32,691 nucleotides of DNA from Candidatus Uhrbacteria bacterium RIFCSPLOWO2_01_FULL_47_17 (GCA_001791305.1 MGEI01000005.1:113845-146535), one strand, 5' to 3'. Counted from the first letter of the stretch, positions 10,475-18,792 are shown. The notes: generated by a model not told the origin, from the sequence alone. Program-made: numbers and translations.

Positions 10475-10478
10475 ATTC

Positions 10479-10829
10479 TTATTCTCGTTTCCGAAGGACA
10501 ACGTATGTCACTCCAGAAATTTCTGCCGCACTTCGACCATCCCGAAATGTTTCGACAATGTTCTGCTTCGACAAAAACGCATGAACCGCTTCGCGCATTT
10601 TTCCCGTGCCGCGACCATGGATCACTTTGATCACATCCTCCCCTCGCATGAAGGCAGAATGCAAAAAAATATCGAGGTCGTGAACTCCGGCGTCGGTATC
10701 GAGACCATGCAGGTCGATGCTTGGCGCGTTCCCCGAAAGTTCCGCGCCAAAAATTTTGGACTCTGCGATCGACTCAGGCGTGTCGATGGCACGCGAGCTC
10801 TCTCGAGATTGTTTCCAAGGCTTAGGCAT
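10479..10829 (-). CDS. Smr/MutS2 C-terminal domain protein
   Basis: 'DLHGLDTDAGVHDLDIFL...VIKVIHGRGTGKMREAVHAFL'. Confidence 0.88.
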   Translation of the reverse strand: MPKPWKQSRESSRAIDTPESIAESKIFGAELSGNAPSIDLHGLDTDAGVHDLDIFLHSAFMRGEDVIKVIHGRGTGKMREAVHAFLSKQNIVETFRDGRSAAEISGVTYVVLRKRE

Positions 10830-11673
10830 AGAGCACCTCTTTTACCTCTTTGAGTCCAACCCGCTTCTTGCCGGGCTCATTACGATACCCCCAATTGTGA
10901 TCCATGCCAAATGTGAACCCGCCGAACGCTTTGAACAGTTTCATGGCGTATTTTGATTCTTGCACGTAAATCAATTTGCGTTTGTGCTCGATGATAATGA
11001 GTGACGTCGGCTTGCCGAACTTCATCGCAACAACGCGCGAGAGTCTCGGACGCAATTGCACGTCCGCACGCGTCTCGACAATAAAATATCCATTCCACTC
11101 CACACGCTTTGCCCAAGCCGCCGCAACCGCACGATCTTTTTTCGCCTCCGTCTTCGGATTCTGCAGTGGCTTTACAAGCTCATCGCGAAACGCAACCACT
11201 TTCTCGATTTGTTTCTTTGTATACTTCGCATCTTGCAGCGCCCAAATATATCCTTTGTCCATGATGCCGATTCCAAGCACAAGACGCGGATCGAATTTCA
11301 GCGCGTTCAACTTCGCATCGGTCAGCTTAAACAATTTCAAAAATTGCTCAAGCGAAGACGGAAGGAGTCGTCCCGTTTTTGAGTTGCGTGCGCGATCGAG
11401 TCCGGTGTAATTGTGATGATCGATGATGATCAGCTCGACCCCGAGCTTACGCAACTTCGCCTCCGTCTTCTCCCCCGGCATCTCAACAATCACAACACGC
11501 TTACATTTCGTTTTTTTCACGAGAGACACAAGATCTTTTTCCTCGTCGAGAGATGCACCATGCTTTTGTGTCGACAACAACATCGGAAGCGAAATCACCT
11601 CGGCAAGTTTCTTGATAAGCATGGCTTCCGCGTCGTTTGGCGGAAGAATGAGGAGGGTGCTCGAAAAATTCAT
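10822..11673 (-). CDS. DHH-superfamily-like phosphoesterase
   Basis: 'VELIIIDHHNYTGLDR' DHH-type motif; 8 nt overlap with the Smr gene. Confidence 0.55.
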   Translation of the reverse strand: MNFSSTLLILPPNDAEAMLIKKLAEVISLPMLLSTQKHGASLDEEKDLVSLVKKTKCKRVVIVEMPGEKTEAKLRKLGVELIIIDHHNYTGLDRARNSKTGRLLPSSLEQFLKLFKLTDAKLNALKFDPRLVLGIGIMDKGYIWALQDAKYTKKQIEKVVAFRDELVKPLQNPKTEAKKDRAVAAAWAKRVEWNGYFIVETRADVQLRPRLSRVVAMKFGKPTSLIIIEHKRKLIYVQESKYAMKLFKAFGGFTFGMDHNWGYRNEPGKKRVGLKEVKEVLYA

Positions 11674-11697
11674 ATGGGGACAGTATACTGCATCCAT

Positions 11698-12795
11698 ATG
11701 GAATCATCACACATTTATCGGACGGAAAGAAAAGATCCGATGTTTAAAAAAGCAGAAGAGCGACTGAAACAAGAAAAAGGAATTTCGCACAAGGAAATTC
11801 GAGAAATGGCCAATAACATCGCACAGGAAATCAAAGATCGCGCGATCAAAAAAGGGGAAAATCCGCATGCGGCATCTGTTATTTTGCACTATTTTAATGA
11901 AGGAGACCTCTACCAAGAGTGGCGTAGTCGATTTGCCTTCTCATCAGATGAACCACTTTTGGAACGCGAAGAAATTGTGGAGGCGTTAAAACCGATCAAA
12001 GTGGCGATCTTGCGTGAATTACAAAAATCGCATTCGGACATTGCTTGGTATGAACAAGGAGATCAGTTGGAAACAACCCATCGTCCCATTAGACATCTTA
12101 GCGAAAGACATGTTGTAAAAGAACTTGGTTCCTTTGTCGATGAAGCAAATCTCAAAGCTCTTAAAGAGCTATACGATCTTGATGTTCGATCGCCATTTAT
12201 TGCTTATCATCACAGAGCATCAGATAAGAAAACGGGCCTTCAAATATCGCAAGAAATCCCCATTGATCATATAAAAGATCGTTTAAAAGAAACCAAACGT
12301 CAGCCATTTTCACGAAGTGCGCTTCAATTTCTTGATAATGTGCGTGGGTTGCACTTTTTGGTCTCGCACGGCTTTGCGTTCTCCGATCTTTCAACCGATA
12401 ATCTGGGCATCAATAAAAAAACAAACCGTGGAGAATTGTTTGATCTTGATACGCTTGTTAAACAAGAGGATGCTGATGATTCAACATATACATCAAAAAA
12501 TCACATGTACCCTCCGGAAATATATGCATCTGTATCTCGTAATGCATTTAAGAAGTATTCGATCGATGTTCCAAACAGAAAAAAACGTGAGCCACAAGCG
12601 GTGTATGAATTGGGTGTTTCTCTTTTAGAGATCATGCAATCTTATCTCAACGATCGAAACAGTGATCTTTTTTTGATGGTATTGCTTTATGCAGAAGCGA
12701 TGACGGATTCAAACCCTGAAAATCGTCCGAGTGTGGAACAGATTCTTAAAGATCTTGGGGAATATTGCCCGGAGCCCGAAGCTGCACACGCATAA
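11698..12795 (+). CDS. Protein-kinase-like fold protein
   Basis: 'LVSHGFAFSDLSTDNLGINKKTNRGELFDLDT' resembles a degenerate catalytic loop and DFG. The ORF track extends upstream to 11413 but that overlaps the divergent DHH gene. Confidence 0.5.
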   Translation: MESSHIYRTERKDPMFKKAEERLKQEKGISHKEIREMANNIAQEIKDRAIKKGENPHAASVILHYFNEGDLYQEWRSRFAFSSDEPLLEREEIVEALKPIKVAILRELQKSHSDIAWYEQGDQLETTHRPIRHLSERHVVKELGSFVDEANLKALKELYDLDVRSPFIAYHHRASDKKTGLQISQEIPIDHIKDRLKETKRQPFSRSALQFLDNVRGLHFLVSHGFAFSDLSTDNLGINKKTNRGELFDLDTLVKQEDADDSTYTSKNHMYPPEIYASVSRNAFKKYSIDVPNRKKREPQAVYELGVSLLEIMQSYLNDRNSDLFLMVLLYAEAMTDSNPENRPSVEQILKDLGEYCPEPEAAHA

Positions 12796-12827
12796 AAAAT
12801 CCGACCGCTCACAGCTGTGGCGGTCGG
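12794..12827 (-). terminator. Intrinsic terminator lying in frame within the small basic ORF
   Basis: Minus strand CCGACCGC-CACAGCTGTGA-GCGGTCGG-ATTTTTTA. The T-tract is on the minus strand only. Confidence 0.85.
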
Positions 12828-12999
12828 GAGAGTTGCGCAGTTCGCGCTCTGCGTCTTTGTCGCGTTTCTTGCGCCGCTTGCTCGGAATCGTCTTCCCAAC
12901 AAACCGTCCGTCCGTACGGATCCCGCCCGCGATTTCGGCTTTCCGACGCGCGGCCTGCGACTCCTTCAGAGATTCGAGCAGTTCCTTGTTCTTCTTCAT
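12794..12999 (-). CDS. Small basic protein on a predicted nonstop mRNA; candidate ArfA/BrfA-type alternative ribosome-rescue factor
   Basis: ATG at 12999 preceded by GGAGG; MKKNKELLESLKESQAARRKAEIAGGIRTDGRFVGKTIPSKRRKKRDKDAERELRNSPDRHSCERSDF. No in-frame stop before the minus-strand terminator; the frame stays open to 12709, inside the opposite gene. Confidence 0.65.
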
Positions 13000-13019
13000 C
13001 TAATCCTCCGTGGGTAAAA

Positions 13020-13049
13020 GTTATATAGGCTTTAAAAGAAACTTCTCAA
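13020..13049 (-). promoter_or_regulatory. Sigma70-like promoter for the nonstop ORF
   Basis: Minus strand TTGAGA-N18-TATAAC, about 20 nt upstream of the ATG. Confidence 0.6.
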
Positions 13050-13077
13050 TAACACGATCTATTTGGATCGTATCATA

Positions 13078-13103
13078 GTAAAAGGCCCAACACGAATGTC
13101 AGG
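13078..13103 (-). terminator. Intrinsic terminator ending the Ro60-operon genes
   Basis: Minus strand GCCTGACA-TTCG-TGTTGGGC followed by CTTTTAC. Confidence 0.65.
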
Positions 13104-13112
13104 CAAAAAAGA

Positions 13113-13691
13113 CTAGGCCGGTGTGCCGTACTTCGCACGCCACTCTGCTTCCCAGACTTTGCGATCACGTTCCTGCTTGCGCAAGGATCGTTTTTCGCTG
13201 CCGGAAAGTTTTGTGGTTTTGCGACACGACCCATCACACGGAACTGCCGTGAGCGTATGCGTGGCACACGTCACGGGCGTGCGTTCACGATGCCAATCGT
13301 AACTCTCGTGCCAATGCACATGCAGAGTTCCGAGACAGTAATCCTCCGATTGGCTGTTGCGTTTGGCGTAAAAAGACGCAAACGTCACACCCTTGATCGG
13401 CTGACCTGTCGCAAACAGCGCGTACAATGTCTCGTCAAGTTCGACGACCGTCGGAAGAATCCGACCATCATCATTCTTGAGAGAATCACGCTGCGCTTTT
13501 GCAAGCAACGCACGCAAATCACACATCCGCGACTCCGGCTTGCACGATCCGTCGCACGGACCATCCGCTTGCACGCTCTTCTTTTCACCAAAGAACGAGG
13601 CGGGAGTACGTGAATAGTGCACCTTGCCGTCACAGAAATCCTGCTTCTCAAGGCAATCAGAATCCGACGTACGAAAAATCACTGCGGTCAT
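13113..13691 (-). CDS. Small Cys/His-motif protein with two CDGSC motifs
   Basis: ATG at 13691 preceded by GGAGGTTCCC; 'GPCDGSCKPESRMC' and 'VPCDGSCRKTT'. Confidence 0.65.
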   Translation of the reverse strand: MTAVIFRTSDSDCLEKQDFCDGKVHYSRTPASFFGEKKSVQADGPCDGSCKPESRMCDLRALLAKAQRDSLKNDDGRILPTVVELDETLYALFATGQPIKGVTFASFYAKRNSQSEDYCLGTLHVHWHESYDWHRERTPVTCATHTLTAVPCDGSCRKTTKLSGSEKRSLRKQERDRKVWEAEWRAKYGTPA

Positions 13692-13804
13692 GGGAACCTC
13701 CGGTCTCGAACGCACGAGACGAAAAAGCCTCTTACTCAACAGGATCGCTTTGATCGTGTCGAGAGTAAAGGGGCCGAGCGAGTCCGAGTGCTCGGCCGAG
13801 AATT

Positions 13805-14431
13805 CTAAATTCTGCGCCAAAAGAGCCAAATGAATTTGTTTTTTGGGAGCGATGCCCTCCACTCATTGAATCTTTTTTGTGATTCTGATTCAAGTTCGCC
13901 GTATACTCTCTCAAGCAAGACAAGATCGGTCAGAGGCGTCAGATCGATGTCAGGTGCAAACATGTAGACATAAAAACCCGTTTGCCGAATACCAGACTCA
14001 TCGTTCTTATATGTATCGATCTCACACCATTGCCAACCCGCTGCCGCAAGCTCATCTATCCCCTCTTGCGATTCCGTCTTTCTCCTCAAAACTTCAGCTT
14101 CCAATTGGTCGAGAGGATAATCAGCAATGGACACACCAGTATTCTCCAAATTCTTCTCGCGTCCAAGAAACATTTCAAATTCCCCAATCTCTTCTTGCAG
14201 ATTTCGACTCGTCTCATACAGTTCTTGCAAACGTTTCTCGAGACGCTCAACCGCAACTTCGCTAATTTCATTCGTTCCGTCAATTTTTGCCTGATTGCCA
14301 GCGTATCCTCCGCATCCTTCATACTCAATCATCACACTTCCGTCTTCGTGGAAGACGTAATAGTACTTATTCGTCTCATCACAATAACTGCAGGAACTCG
14401 TCGCATAAAGAAAGCGCTTCGACATCTTCAT
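13805..14431 (-). CDS. Conserved small protein, unknown
   Basis: ATG at 14431 preceded by GAGGAGA; 'CSYCDETNKYYYVF' and coiled-coil-like segment. Confidence 0.6.
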   Translation of the reverse strand: MKMSKRFLYATSSCSYCDETNKYYYVFHEDGSVMIEYEGCGGYAGNQAKIDGTNEISEVAVERLEKRLQELYETSRNLQEEIGEFEMFLGREKNLENTGVSIADYPLDQLEAEVLRRKTESQEGIDELAAAGWQWCEIDTYKNDESGIRQTGFYVYMFAPDIDLTPLTDLVLLERVYGELESESQKRFNEWRASLPKNKFIWLFWRRI

Positions 14432-14503
14432 TCTCCTCGATGCGCTCACCGCATCTATGCACTCAGCCATCGGGAGAACGAGCGGGTATCGGCAAGAATA
14501 TTT

Positions 14504-14839
14504 CTACTCATCCCATTCCGCATCCAGATCTGTCACTGCATCGATGAATCCACCTTTGCGGGAAAATCCACATGCGTGTCCCGTTTCCAAAAAGTGATCA
14601 ACCGCTCTCGCGAGTTGATTTTTCTTTCCGTACTCATCAGGCTCATCAAGATCGATCTCCAGATCCTTGGGCTCACATGAACCGTCGCAAGCTGAAATGT
14701 ATGGTGATCCGTACTCGTCTTCTTGGATGTGCATCTTTTTATCGACACACAAAACCAGATTGGGCTTATATTGATCATCCCCACGATAAGCTTCCTCCAC
14801 ACCAAAGACATGTTGTTTGCCTTTCAAAAGACGAGCCAT
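14504..14839 (-). CDS. Small protein with CDGSC motif
   Basis: ATG at 14839 preceded by GGAGGCTCC; 'ISACDGSCEPKDLEIDL'. Confidence 0.6.
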   Translation of the reverse strand: MARLLKGKQHVFGVEEAYRGDDQYKPNLVLCVDKKMHIQEDEYGSPYISACDGSCEPKDLEIDLDEPDEYGKKNQLARAVDHFLETGHACGFSRKGGFIDAVTDLDAEWDE

Positions 14840-15007
14840 TGGAGCCTCCTGTTGTTGTCTACATAAAAATTCGAAGCTTGTGGGAAATCTTCGTTTAAAA
14901 TTCCCCGGGATAAATTGTGTTTCCTCTCACTCAACGCGAGATCCTCGCGACGAGAGTCAAGGGGCCGAACGAGATGTTCGGCCAAGGGTTGCTAGTGTGT
15001 CGACGTG

Positions 15008-15424
15008 TTACGCCGTGACAGGTTCTCCGCCTTTCGGGACGCCGTTGGATTTCTCCGCGGGCTCCCCTTCCGGTTTCACATTCCCACGCTCGCGCGCGAG
15101 AAGCGATTCCTTCTTTGGCAGATACACCGGCCACACTCCGTTCAGGATTTGCGTTTCCGCATCCTTCGGGAGATTGCGCACGTGACGCCTGGCGAGCCGC
15201 ACTTCCCACTCACGGGACTTGCGCGCACGCTCCTCGTTCTCAGCCACTCTTGCGAGCGTACCGAGATACGGGAACGGGCGGCAGTCCGCATGGAGCAGAA
15301 ATTGCGTGAGGTCAGCGACCCCAGCCCGACGACCAAGCTTCTTGTTCATCACCCCAATCGGGAGGATGAGCGCGTTGCTCAGATCGACGACTTCGCCACC
15401 ACAGATGACGCAAGGGTTGCTCAT
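15008..15424 (-). CDS. Small protein with putative metal-binding CxxC...HxxC
   Basis: ATG at 15424 preceded by GGAGGTTCCT; 'MSNPCVICGGEVVDL...LLHADCRPF'. Confidence 0.65.
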   Translation of the reverse strand: MSNPCVICGGEVVDLSNALILPIGVMNKKLGRRAGVADLTQFLLHADCRPFPYLGTLARVAENEERARKSREWEVRLARRHVRNLPKDAETQILNGVWPVYLPKKESLLARERGNVKPEGEPAEKSNGVPKGGEPVTA

Positions 15425-15439
15425 AGGAACCTCCGGTCT

Positions 15440-15895
15440 CGATCACGTCGAGACGAACACCGTTGTTCGAACCACCACGAAGTTGTGATGTGTCGAAGAT
15501 AAGGGTCGAAGCGTGAAGCGCTTCGACAAGATTCGAATAAGGTTCTGCTCCCTCAGTGGCTCACAACATTTTTTGGCATGTGACTCCAACGGCGTTTTAC
15601 GGGAACGATTTTCCCCAAGCTCTTTGGTTAGAAGAGCGATCCTTCGACCTCGTCAGCGGCTGTAAACCGTCCTGACGATCTCACCGTTCCTGCGAACGGT
15701 AACCTTCGGGTGGTGAGCCCGCGCGGGAGGCATGGCCACTCGCACCTCCGTCGATCGCTCGACCGAAAGGTGACGAATGACGCCGCACCGCTTCACCGTA
15801 AAAGGACTCATGGGAACCTCCAGTCTCGAAACGTGTCGAGACGAATCAGATCTTCGATCCACCACGAAGTTGTGATGTGTCGAAGAAAAGGGCGA
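15440..15895 (-). repeat. Two near-duplicate structured intergenic modules in the Ro60 operon
   Basis: 'CTTCGACACATCACAACTTCGTGGTGG(T/A)TCGAA...GTCTCGA-loop-TCGAGAC...GGAGGTTCC(C/T)ATG' before both 15424 and 15811. Confidence 0.75.
15653..15811 (-). CDS. Very small basic protein, unknown
   Basis: ATG at 15811 preceded by GGAGGTTCCC, as in neighbouring genes; 52 aa. Confidence 0.5.
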   Translation of the reverse strand: MSPFTVKRCGVIRHLSVERSTEVRVAMPPARAHHPKVTVRRNGEIVRTVYSR

Positions 15896-15920
15896 AATGA
15901 ATTTCGCCGAGAGTATCTGA

Positions 15921-17474
15921 TTACGCTTCCGCGTCGTCCTCAGCTTCATCCGCGCTTTGCAGCGAGACTCCACCGATTTCCGACACGTAACGCATTACGG
16001 CATCCGACCACCCATGTACGAAGTACACCCCCGGTTCAGATTCCGGAGCGGCGCAGTGAAGCGTCGGGACGACCGTGATGAGGACGGCTTTGGCGTCCGG
16101 AGACACCTCACGCACGTACTGCCGCCAGGTTTCAAGGAACCCGCGACCCACCCATTCTTCGTTGTCGGTGATGCCGACGAACAGATCGACCTTGTCACGC
16201 GTCTGAAGCAGACGAGACACGGGTGCCGACAGTGAAGTCGAACCGCCACCGAGCGACGAGATCTTGCGAGCGTTCGTGAGAACAGCGTCGCGCGGATTGA
16301 GCGAGACATCGACCACGTGCCCCTCGAAAGGAAGCACCGTCACATTGGGACACTGTTTGAGCAGGCCCGCCGCGAAGATTCCGGAGACTTCCGCCGCCGA
16401 AATGGATCGTTTCTCGTTCGTGAAACACGATTGCATGGACCCGGAGACATCCGGCGCGAGACACACACGACCTCCGAAGAGCGGCATGTTCGAAACCGAG
16501 TGCTCGAGCGCATCCGACAGTGCGGCCAGGATCCGAGGATCTGCGTCCGACTGTTGCGAGTACATCTTCCAAGCGCGATAGCACTGGAACGGAAGGACGC
16601 GAGCCGAACGAAGAGCGTCCGGGCGAGACAGTTTCTCGCACGCGATCGTGATGTTTTCCTGATCGGAGAAGACTCCGTGACGCGTGAACGTCATCAGGTT
16701 CATGAGCAAGTTCAACGCCGGAGCGTTGCGCAGGAGTTCCACCCAAACCTCACGGCTCGGATTCGACACTGCGACCGTCACAACCTCGTAAGGCAGACGG
16801 GCTCGCCGGATGAGCTCAGCCTGTTCGACCGGATCACTCGTGCGCTTGAGCGCTTCGAGTGCGACCACCATCGGGTTCGCGAAAACCTTCTTGCCTTGGA
16901 CATGGCCCGAAAGCCAGCCGAGGAGCTCACGCGACTTTTCGTCGCGCGGCTTCGGGTGCGACAAGCGCACCGCGTCACGCAAGGCCATCGTCTTCGAGCT
17001 TGCGCCCTTAACCGCATGGAACTCGCTCATGGATTCGATCCATGCACGCGCCGCATCCGTGCGGCAGCCACCGAAACCGTGCACGCCCTGGATTGCTCCC
17101 GACTTGCAGATCTCAACGAACTGGACCAAGTCCCGAGGGATCTTGATCACGCGATCGAACGTCTGGCGAAACAGCTGCTTATTCGGGAGACCCGACAGCA
17201 CCACCGTTGCGATGACCGGAAGCGTCCGCATGAACCCTTCCTCACGTGCGCTGATCGCTTCCTCCGAGAGGGCGATCGGATCCTGCTCGCCGAAGCGACG
17301 CAGAACGTCGATCATCTCTTTCGAGAGTTCGACCGCGCCGACGTAGAAGGTACCCGTGAGGGTGCCCGTACGCAGGAAGTTGCGAACCTGATCACGCAGG
17401 CCGTGCACGAACGTCGGCATCCCGTGATGATTACGACGAACGGCGACCTGGGACATGTGGGTGGAAAGATTCAT
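15921..17474 (-). CDS. TROVE-domain/vWA protein (Ro60/Rsr homolog)
   Basis: TROVE-like 'VRRNHHGMPTFVHGLRDQVRNFLRTGTLTGTFYVGAVELSKEMIDVL' plus vWA 'LAPDVSGSMQSCF...KVDLFVGITDNEEW'. ATG at 17474 preceded by AGGAGG. Confidence 0.88.
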   Translation of the reverse strand: MNLSTHMSQVAVRRNHHGMPTFVHGLRDQVRNFLRTGTLTGTFYVGAVELSKEMIDVLRRFGEQDPIALSEEAISAREEGFMRTLPVIATVVLSGLPNKQLFRQTFDRVIKIPRDLVQFVEICKSGAIQGVHGFGGCRTDAARAWIESMSEFHAVKGASSKTMALRDAVRLSHPKPRDEKSRELLGWLSGHVQGKKVFANPMVVALEALKRTSDPVEQAELIRRARLPYEVVTVAVSNPSREVWVELLRNAPALNLLMNLMTFTRHGVFSDQENITIACEKLSRPDALRSARVLPFQCYRAWKMYSQQSDADPRILAALSDALEHSVSNMPLFGGRVCLAPDVSGSMQSCFTNEKRSISAAEVSGIFAAGLLKQCPNVTVLPFEGHVVDVSLNPRDAVLTNARKISSLGGGSTSLSAPVSRLLQTRDKVDLFVGITDNEEWVGRGFLETWRQYVREVSPDAKAVLITVVPTLHCAAPESEPGVYFVHGWSDAVMRYVSEIGGVSLQSADEAEDDAEA

Positions 17475-17537
17475 TCGGTCCTCCTGGACGAAGCTCGCAC
17501 CTGTCTGCCGACAGGCAGGCGCGGCTGTTTCGGGTAC

Positions 17538-17577
17538 AAAAAAACTGGGGCGCCTTACGGCACAAACCCCAGTTTTA
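17538..17577 (-). terminator. Intrinsic terminator between the candidate ncRNA and the Ro60 gene
   Basis: Minus strand AAAACTGGGG-loop-CCCCAGTTTTTTT; could also work on the plus strand. Confidence 0.75.
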
Positions 17578-18787
17578 TTTTGTGACCCTTTCTCCAAAGA
17601 CCATGTTGAATGATCTGTGGGGAAAAGGTGGGCAAACACTTCAACGAAATGAATCGGAGTATTTGCCCTGAGAAGTCCGGGTAGTTGGAGTGTGCGCACA
17701 CTCCTCGGTTGCAAGTCCCCACGACGGGATCACTGCAGACCTAGTTGTAAGTCCCCTCGGCTCCTATGCCGAATTGGATCACTACAACCTTTGTCCGATC
17801 ACCAGGAGTATGCATCCTCCTGGCTCGTAACATGGGCGGCTACTACAGAGCCGTCCAAACACTTTGAGTGGGCGAGGGATCCGCTTTGTCAGAGCGAAAA
17901 TCGACAAGGCTTTTTTTAACTCTGTGAGCAATCCCGTAGGAAAGCGCACCGAGCCCAAGTGATTTGATGAAACCCCATCATTCGGCCCAGCTCCCGGGTG
18001 GGATCGTGCACTCCTTCTGCACGTTATGCTCCACGAACTGTTTCAGCAGCTCGCTTCACACATTCGCTCGCACGAACTTCGTACGAGCAGGGCGACTCCA
18101 CAAGTCGTCCTTAGGGTTGAGGAGAAAAACAGCAGGCGAGGTACCTCAGTTTGCACCGAGAGGATCGACAAGGCTTTTCTCGAGCGAACCCACCGAAGTG
18201 AGAACGCCCAAGATCAAGACAAAGCGATGTTGATTTGATGAAACCCCGTCATTCGGCCTGCCGCTTCTGAATCGTTTCTTGTGTCCTCTTGAAGTGCCTC
18301 AGCAAGGGATCCGCCCTTCCAAGGATTCCAGAGAACGTTTTTTGCTACAGCATGTTGATGAAACCCCACCTGGACGGTCCTTACACACAACCTTTCCCTC
18401 TATCTGTCCAATGCTGCTGAAACAGCCGTGGTAGATACAAGCGGACGTTTATGTGGTCAACGGACGAAAGTAGGTAAGGCATGGGGCTTATGGGCGCCCC
18501 GTATCAGTTGCCCATCCGGAGGAGGCCTTCTCCCCAGAAATCTGATTCCGTCGTTTGGCTGGGGAACCAATCGAATAGAATCATATTTCTGGGGCGAATT
18601 GCCCCCAAATTTTCTGTTTTGATCTTTTTGTACGTTTTTCATGCTCTCTCCTGCATGCCTCAGTGCCGTTTTCACGATAGGCAAAGGATAAATCCTTTGT
18701 TAATCAGGAATCAGTAGTATCGATCAACGGGCAGTGAAGAAGTACATCTTGTTCTTTCCTCGCTGTGTTTGTCAGCGATCATCGAAC
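17538..18787 (-). ncRNA. Candidate large (~1.25 kb) structured noncoding RNA upstream of the Ro60 gene
   Basis: No convincing ORF; minus promoter at its start and terminator at its end; many inverted repeats and three families of internally repeated motifs. Confidence 0.6.
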
Positions 18788-18792
18788 GGAAT

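Noticed and set aside
15455-15475. T-loop-like GTTCGAACCACCA suggesting a tRNA
   Set aside because: No acceptor, D-arm or anticodon stem around it; it belongs to the repeated intergenic module.
16317-17585. 422 aa plus-strand ORF opposite the TROVE gene
   Set aside because: Arg/His-rich shadow ORF in GC-rich antisense frame; the minus-strand TROVE-vWA reading has clear family motifs.
17883-17917. Plus-strand terminator-like GCTTTGTC...GACAAGGC-TTTTTTT
   Set aside because: The right arm is part of the AAAAGCCTTGTCGAT box that recurs in the minus-strand RNA, and no plus promoter was found for it. It may be coincidental, so it is not called as a terminator.
17672-17950. Fragments resembling RNase P RNA conserved regions (GAGAAGTCCGGGTAG, GTAGGAAAGCGCACC)
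   Set aside because: The matches are partial and the order and partner helices of RNase P RNA are absent; left for an Rfam search.
18457-18684. 75 aa minus-strand ORF within the candidate ncRNA
   Set aside because: No SD, reads through strong hairpins, no recognisable domain.
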